From Diaporthe sp. PMI_573 (taxonomy: Eukaryota > Ascomycota > Sordariomycetes > Diaporthales > Diaporthaceae), in the NCBI GenBank assembly GCA_021399435.1, contig JAJTUP010000032.1:496001-560000 (forward strand): a stretch of 64,000 bases of DNA, given 5' to 3'. A program made the position numbers and the translations under genes. Below the pieces are notes generated by a model. It ran no database searches. It was not told where the DNA came from and saw only the letters and a list, made by a program, of their open reading frames with translations. Each line of letters begins with the position of its first letter. Within the stretch, counting starts at the first letter, position 1. Below are positions 60,287 through 64,000 of the stretch, piece by piece.

Positions 60287-60669
60287 ATGGCATCATCTGG
60301 GCCGCCCGTCCTCCGCTTTTCCGACCAAGTCGACGTTCATACTTTTGAAGTGGACAGTCCCCGGCGAAGACGACAACAAGCAGTTACAGAGACGATGGCG
60401 AAGATAGTCACCGACTTCAAGGATGAACAAGTCACCGAAGCCATGCTGAAGGACGCAGCGAGGCTTTTCAGTGAGAATTACGGCATATGGGGCATCCGTG
60501 GCGCTGGAAAGCCAGGTTTGTGTATAGCTTCTTGCATCTTGTCAGTGCGTAACTCACATGGGGTCCGATTACAGGGACCCGCGTCAGGATGAACGCCGCC
60601 CGCCTGCGGGCACAATGTCTTCCTGAGGGGGCAAGAAGCACATACGTCATGGTAACCATCCATCTTTGA
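60287..60669 (+). pseudogene. truncated GNAT-like N-acetyltransferase N-terminus
   Basis: The ATG at 60287 starts a sensible N-terminus (MASSGPPVLRFSDQVDVHTF). An intron 60516..60574 (GTTTGT donor, TTACAG acceptor) joins GAGKPG to TRVRMNAARLRAQCLPEGA. The segment LFSENYGIWG ... RVRMNAARLRAQCLPEG ... TYVMVTI resembles the start of fungal acyl-CoA N-acyltransferases, in which the catalytic acetyl-CoA-binding part would follow. Here the frame ends at TGA 60667..60669 after 107 residues, exactly where the next gene's frame begins. Either a broken gene or part of a recombined fusion. Family assignment is from memory and moderate. Confidence 0.5.
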
Positions 60670-60701
60670 ACGACCATGCTATTCAAAAACTATTTGAGAG
60701 T

Positions 60702-62790
60702 ATGGGCCATGAACATGCCATCGTTTCATCGCCTCACCAGGGCAAAGGCGTCATCACTCCGACAATGCAGACAACTGACAGCCAGGCCGAGCCACTTCCT
60801 CCGACTTCACCAACCGGCGCGGCATGCATAGCTCCTTCTCTTCCCAAAGACCCCTTTTCAAATGACATGCCCCTTCTTTCTATCTCCCTTAGATTGAATG
60901 GGATGCAGGCAGATTTGTGCCAGCAACCGCACTTGTGCGACGAGGCTCGTATACTCGCATCTGAGTTTCTAGACCAGGCCCTGACAGTGCAGGATTTGAT
61001 GCTCGCGTTAAAGCAGCCGCGGCCACGAAAATCAATGCTGAGCTTCCTGCGCTTTGTCTTTGAGTCCAGCCCTCTCCTTGATGAACTCGCCCTGGACCGC
61101 AAGCTCAAGCTTCGGAAGATAGACTCGATAAGTCTAGTTCTCTGCTCCGCCACTTACACGGAGAAAATGATTCTCAACTTCCCAGACGGACGTTTTCGAG
61201 CCCTCCTTTCTACCTGCTGTAAGTTTCTAGGTGATCCTGGAAATGTTGCTGCCAGCTTGCCAGTCGAGGTTGTTGCTATAGCTAACACGGCCAAAATCGT
61301 TCCTGAAGACCACAAAGCATACTCTATATTCCTCAGAGGTGGGCTTTTGGAACTATCCCACAATATGGCTTACTACTTACTATCAATTTTCAGGCTTAGA
61401 AGAGTATCATCGGGCTCACAAGGCTACACCTCCGTCACTCCTATTACGAGGCTTTACACGCGCGGAACGACCGTTCGGTTTTGAGGCCTCGATGACATGG
61501 CCACAAGAGCACGTGGCTGCTTTACTGTGCGTAAAAGGTTAAAGACATTGTTTTGAAAACTAATTTTGTAGTCAAAGGCCCCTGAACACCTCGTTATCTG
61601 TCCTACTTCGCCAGCTTGCACGACTCTATAGGGAAACCGGCCGAGACATACCGTTCCCGGACGATCTCACTGAAGCTTTGGCTACAGCTTCAAGATCCGC
61701 CCCGCTGAATGATAGGATGCAAATCTTAGACACCGCCGCCGAGATTCTCACGGATTCGGCACCATCCTCAGCCTGGGCTACGATTATACTTCAGCGCAGT
61801 ATAGCTCTTCGTCTTCAAGGCAATTCCCACCAATCCGAGCATGAAATTCTCACATTTTTAGACAAGATATCTGATATATCAGAACACCTCCTCAAACCAT
61901 TACAGTTATCGCTGGCCAAGAGCCGCATTCACCAATTCAGATATCAAGAGGCCCATGAGATTACTCGCAGGATTGAAGTGGGTGGAGATACTAGCGAGGA
62001 TGAGTTCCAATTGCTATGGGATCACATCTACTGTGTAGGTCGGATTGTGAGAGGCCAAGGTGACTTTGAAAGTGCCAAGGTCTGTTTCGAGCGGTGTTGT
62101 GCAATAACTTATGGGGTTCGGCCCTCTAAGGTGATTATTACTCAATGTGCTCTTGCAGACACATACTGTGAGCTAGGTCACCTCTACAGCAGAGATCCCC
62201 AGAACTCCTACCTGTCGCAGGCTAAGTCTATCCTTGAGCTTGCTGTTAAGTCTGTTGGGGAAACGAACTCCAAGAGTCGCCGGCGCCTTCTCCTATCTTT
62301 GTCTGAGGTATATATCAGACAATCCCAGGTACACGAGGCGACAGCCATCCTGAAAGAACTCTTAACCCTCTTCGACGGGTTGAAATGTCCTGACATTGTT
62401 GATCGACTCGGACATGTGCGATTATACATGGCACCAGCTCGCTCATGCCCCTCTGGGCAATCGATGCCATATTGGAAGGAAGCCCTACGCCTAAATAAGG
62501 CCTACAACCCATCTGAGGAGGAAGTCTTTACCTGCGCTGTGATTTATTTGAATTTAAGCTGGCTGAGCTACTGCGAAGGGCAATCGGATATGGGACAGGA
62601 GATCAGGGTAGGGAATCAATCCACGACTTCCACGGTATTGATCAATATGTTGACTTCAATCCACGTCAACGTCAATCCACGAGACCTATTGTTACGTAAT
62701 CAATCCATCCACGGTTGGGGCTCGTGGATTGAGATGTGGATTGACGTGGACGCTAGTCAGGGGTATGGGTACCCTGATATATGTCGTTAA
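60702..62790 (+). CDS. large alpha-helical (TPR-like) protein of unknown function
   Basis: Three exons, 60702..61338, 61394..61526 and 61572..62790, joined by introns with GTGGGC...TTTCAG and GTGCGT...TTGTAG, give 662 residues; phases agree. The second half is a succession of helical pairs (TIILQRSIALRLQGNSHQSE, SLAKSRIHQFRYQEAHEITR, GDFESAKVCFERCCAITYG, KSILELAVKSVGE) typical of tetratricopeptide-like repeats, as found in signalling and NLR-type proteins of fungi. No nucleotide-binding domain is present. The start is uncertain: the frame continues upstream of the ATG at 60702 to about 60651, adjoining the truncated GNAT piece. The last 50 residues are encoded by a fold-back sequence and do not look native. 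Confidence 0.6.
62655..62750. repeat. fold-back (imperfect inverted) repeat in the 3' end of the helical-repeat gene
   Basis: The left arm (62655..62683) contains CAATCCACGTCAACGTCAAT and CCACGAG. The right arm (62721..62750) contains the inverse, CTCGTGGATTGAG and GGATTGACGTGG. The flanks carry further TCAATCCACG copies (near 62615 and 62701). The structure resembles a MITE or fold-back element of about 140 bases; target duplications were not identified. Confidence 0.6.
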
Positions 62791-63053
62791 TATTTGCTAC
62801 GTATCTCTGCGCAAACACTAACAGATCTAATCAGGCAAACGTCGGACGCGTTGTGGCACGTCGCGACGCGTTACCGTATATACTCGACAAATTCACGATA
62901 CCCCCGGTCGCCTAATTAGGCCTAATCTTACCTAGGCTGAAGCTATAGCCACCTTACTAATCTACGCTAGGTTTAGCCCCCCAGAGATGCCCATCACGTC
63001 TCTAACGCGTCGATCTTGAAGTTATTTGTTTACTGCTGGTCTCATGGGTCACA
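62791..63053. other. spacer before the Tc5/pogo-type transposase
   Basis: No gene. Contains several ACGCGT motifs and may include the left end of the following element, but no terminal inverted repeat can be confirmed because the right end lies outside the window. Confidence 0.3.
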
Positions 63054-64000
63054 ATGCCTCCCCTAGGCCCAATCTCAACCAACATCCTACAAAAAAAGCC
63101 AGGGCCAAAGCCCAAGCCCCTTCATGAGCGAAAAGCTCCTTCATTTAAGCCAGTTACACGGGTAGAACGGTCATACAAGCAGAAAAAACGTGTTGAAGTT
63201 CTTCTATTTCTTTTGAACCACCGTATCCCAGGAACTACTGGAGGTAGAGGTGGCCATTATCGACAAGACCTCCCACCTTCCCAAGATGGCTTCCGTCCTC
63301 CTACACTATTTGAAGCCTCCCAGTTCTTCAAGATCCCTGAAGCAACTATAAGGACTTGGTGGAAAAAGCGGGATCAGCTTGTACGCAAAGAGGATCAACG
63401 AAGGTATCACCCTAGATGGCCAGAGTTGGAAGACAAGCTTTACACCTGTTTTCTTACACGGCGAACAGAAAATAGAATTGTTTCTATCGGCTGGTTTCGA
63501 CGAGAATCAAAAAGGCTATTTAAGGACACCTACCCTGAAAGCGTTCACCTCTGGGTATTCTCTACCGGCTGGTTTAGAGGCTTTCTACATCGACATAGGA
63601 TTTCACATAGAAGGGTTACTAAGAAGGCCACCAAGCTTCCTGCAGAGTACCTTGAAGTTGTGAATAACTTCGTCAAGTTCATTAGACGTATATCTCAACC
63701 AAGAGATTCTCTCTCAGTACCAGTATCAGCACCAGCACCAGCACCAGCACCAGTTGTCAACAACTCACCTCCTCGGCGGTTCTCCAAATCAGCAATCCTA
63801 AGTCTGGACGAAACTCCTATTCCATTTGAGTATAATTCTGGATGTACATATACTTCTACAGGCTCGAAGTCAGTACAGGCAAAAACAGAACGGAGTGGAT
63901 GGGATAAACGACAAGCTACTCTTATTCTCTACATCTCTGCAGATGGCATACAGAGATTCAAGCCGAAGATTATATTCCATGGTACTTCAGGACCTGCAGG
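63054..64000 (+). mobile_element. Tc5/pogo-type DDE transposase, cut by the window end
   Basis: From the ATG at 63054 a single frame stays open to the last base (315 full codons). The N-terminus is basic and proline-rich (KKPGPKPKPLHERKAP). A helix-turn-helix region follows (FEASQFFKIPEATIRTWWKK), then a CENP-B/Tc5-like second DNA-binding region (LYTCFLTRRTENRIVSIGWF, GWFRGFLHRHRISHRRVT). A short Ala-Pro repeat linker (SAPAPAPAPAPV) leads into the DDE domain with the first catalytic Asp in AILSLDETPIPFEY and then WDKRQATLILYISADG. The rest of the catalytic domain lies beyond the window. The intact frame suggests a young or domesticated copy. Confidence 0.8.

Noticed and set aside
1..64000. 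tRNA, rRNA, CRISPR or bacterial operon signals
   Set aside because: Looked for B-box-like and repeat-spacer patterns by eye and found none; gene structure is clearly eukaryotic.

Overview
This window is nuclear DNA from a filamentous ascomycete (Pezizomycotina, probably Sordariomycetes; the genus cannot be told from the sequence). The evidence is short 45-106 bp GT-AG introns with CTAAC/CTGAC-type branch sites, split fungal fatty acid synthase genes, fungal transposon families and an SH3 protein of the Bbc1/Mti1 type. No rRNA, tRNA, CRISPR array or bacterial-type operon was seen.

Layout. 0-14.4 kb: a Bbc1-like SH3 actin-patch protein (+), a large membrane protein of unknown function with four exons (+), a kinase-like protein (+) and a conserved fungal protein of unknown function (-). 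14.4-21.8 kb is a gene-poor stretch. 21.8-24.2 kb: a secreted FAD amine/L-amino-acid oxidase with six exons, one of them ending in a GC donor (-). 26.4-30.0 kb: a tandem repeat, a small hydrophobic protein, a remnant that may come from an FAD monooxygenase, and a kinase-like gene whose frame continues 24 codons past a UGA-CUA (-). 30.5-46.8 kb: the divergent pair FAS2 (-) and FAS1 (+), the alpha and beta subunits of cytosolic fungal type I fatty acid synthase, separated by about 4.2 kb without a recognisable gene. FAS2 is intact. FAS1 as written needs four separate +1 corrections. 46.9-54.6 kb is a transposon island: LINE reverse transcriptase fragment, truncated hAT, a complete MULE with 46-bp terminal inverted repeats and 8-bp target duplication, and a truncated Tc1/mariner-like transposase. 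55-62.8 kb: a three-exon gene of unknown function, a lysine/serine repeat protein, a truncated GNAT-like gene and a large helical-repeat-like gene whose 3' end contains a fold-back sequence. The window ends inside a Tc5/pogo-type transposase.

Function. The only genes that clearly work together are FAS1 and FAS2, which form the alpha6/beta6 complex making palmitoyl/stearoyl-CoA. Everything right of FAS1 looks like accessory, transposon-shaped sequence; everything left of about 24 kb looks like ordinary chromosome with long intergenic regions. The most interesting observations are the clustered +1 shifts in FAS1, the UGA-CUA extension, and the intact MULE.
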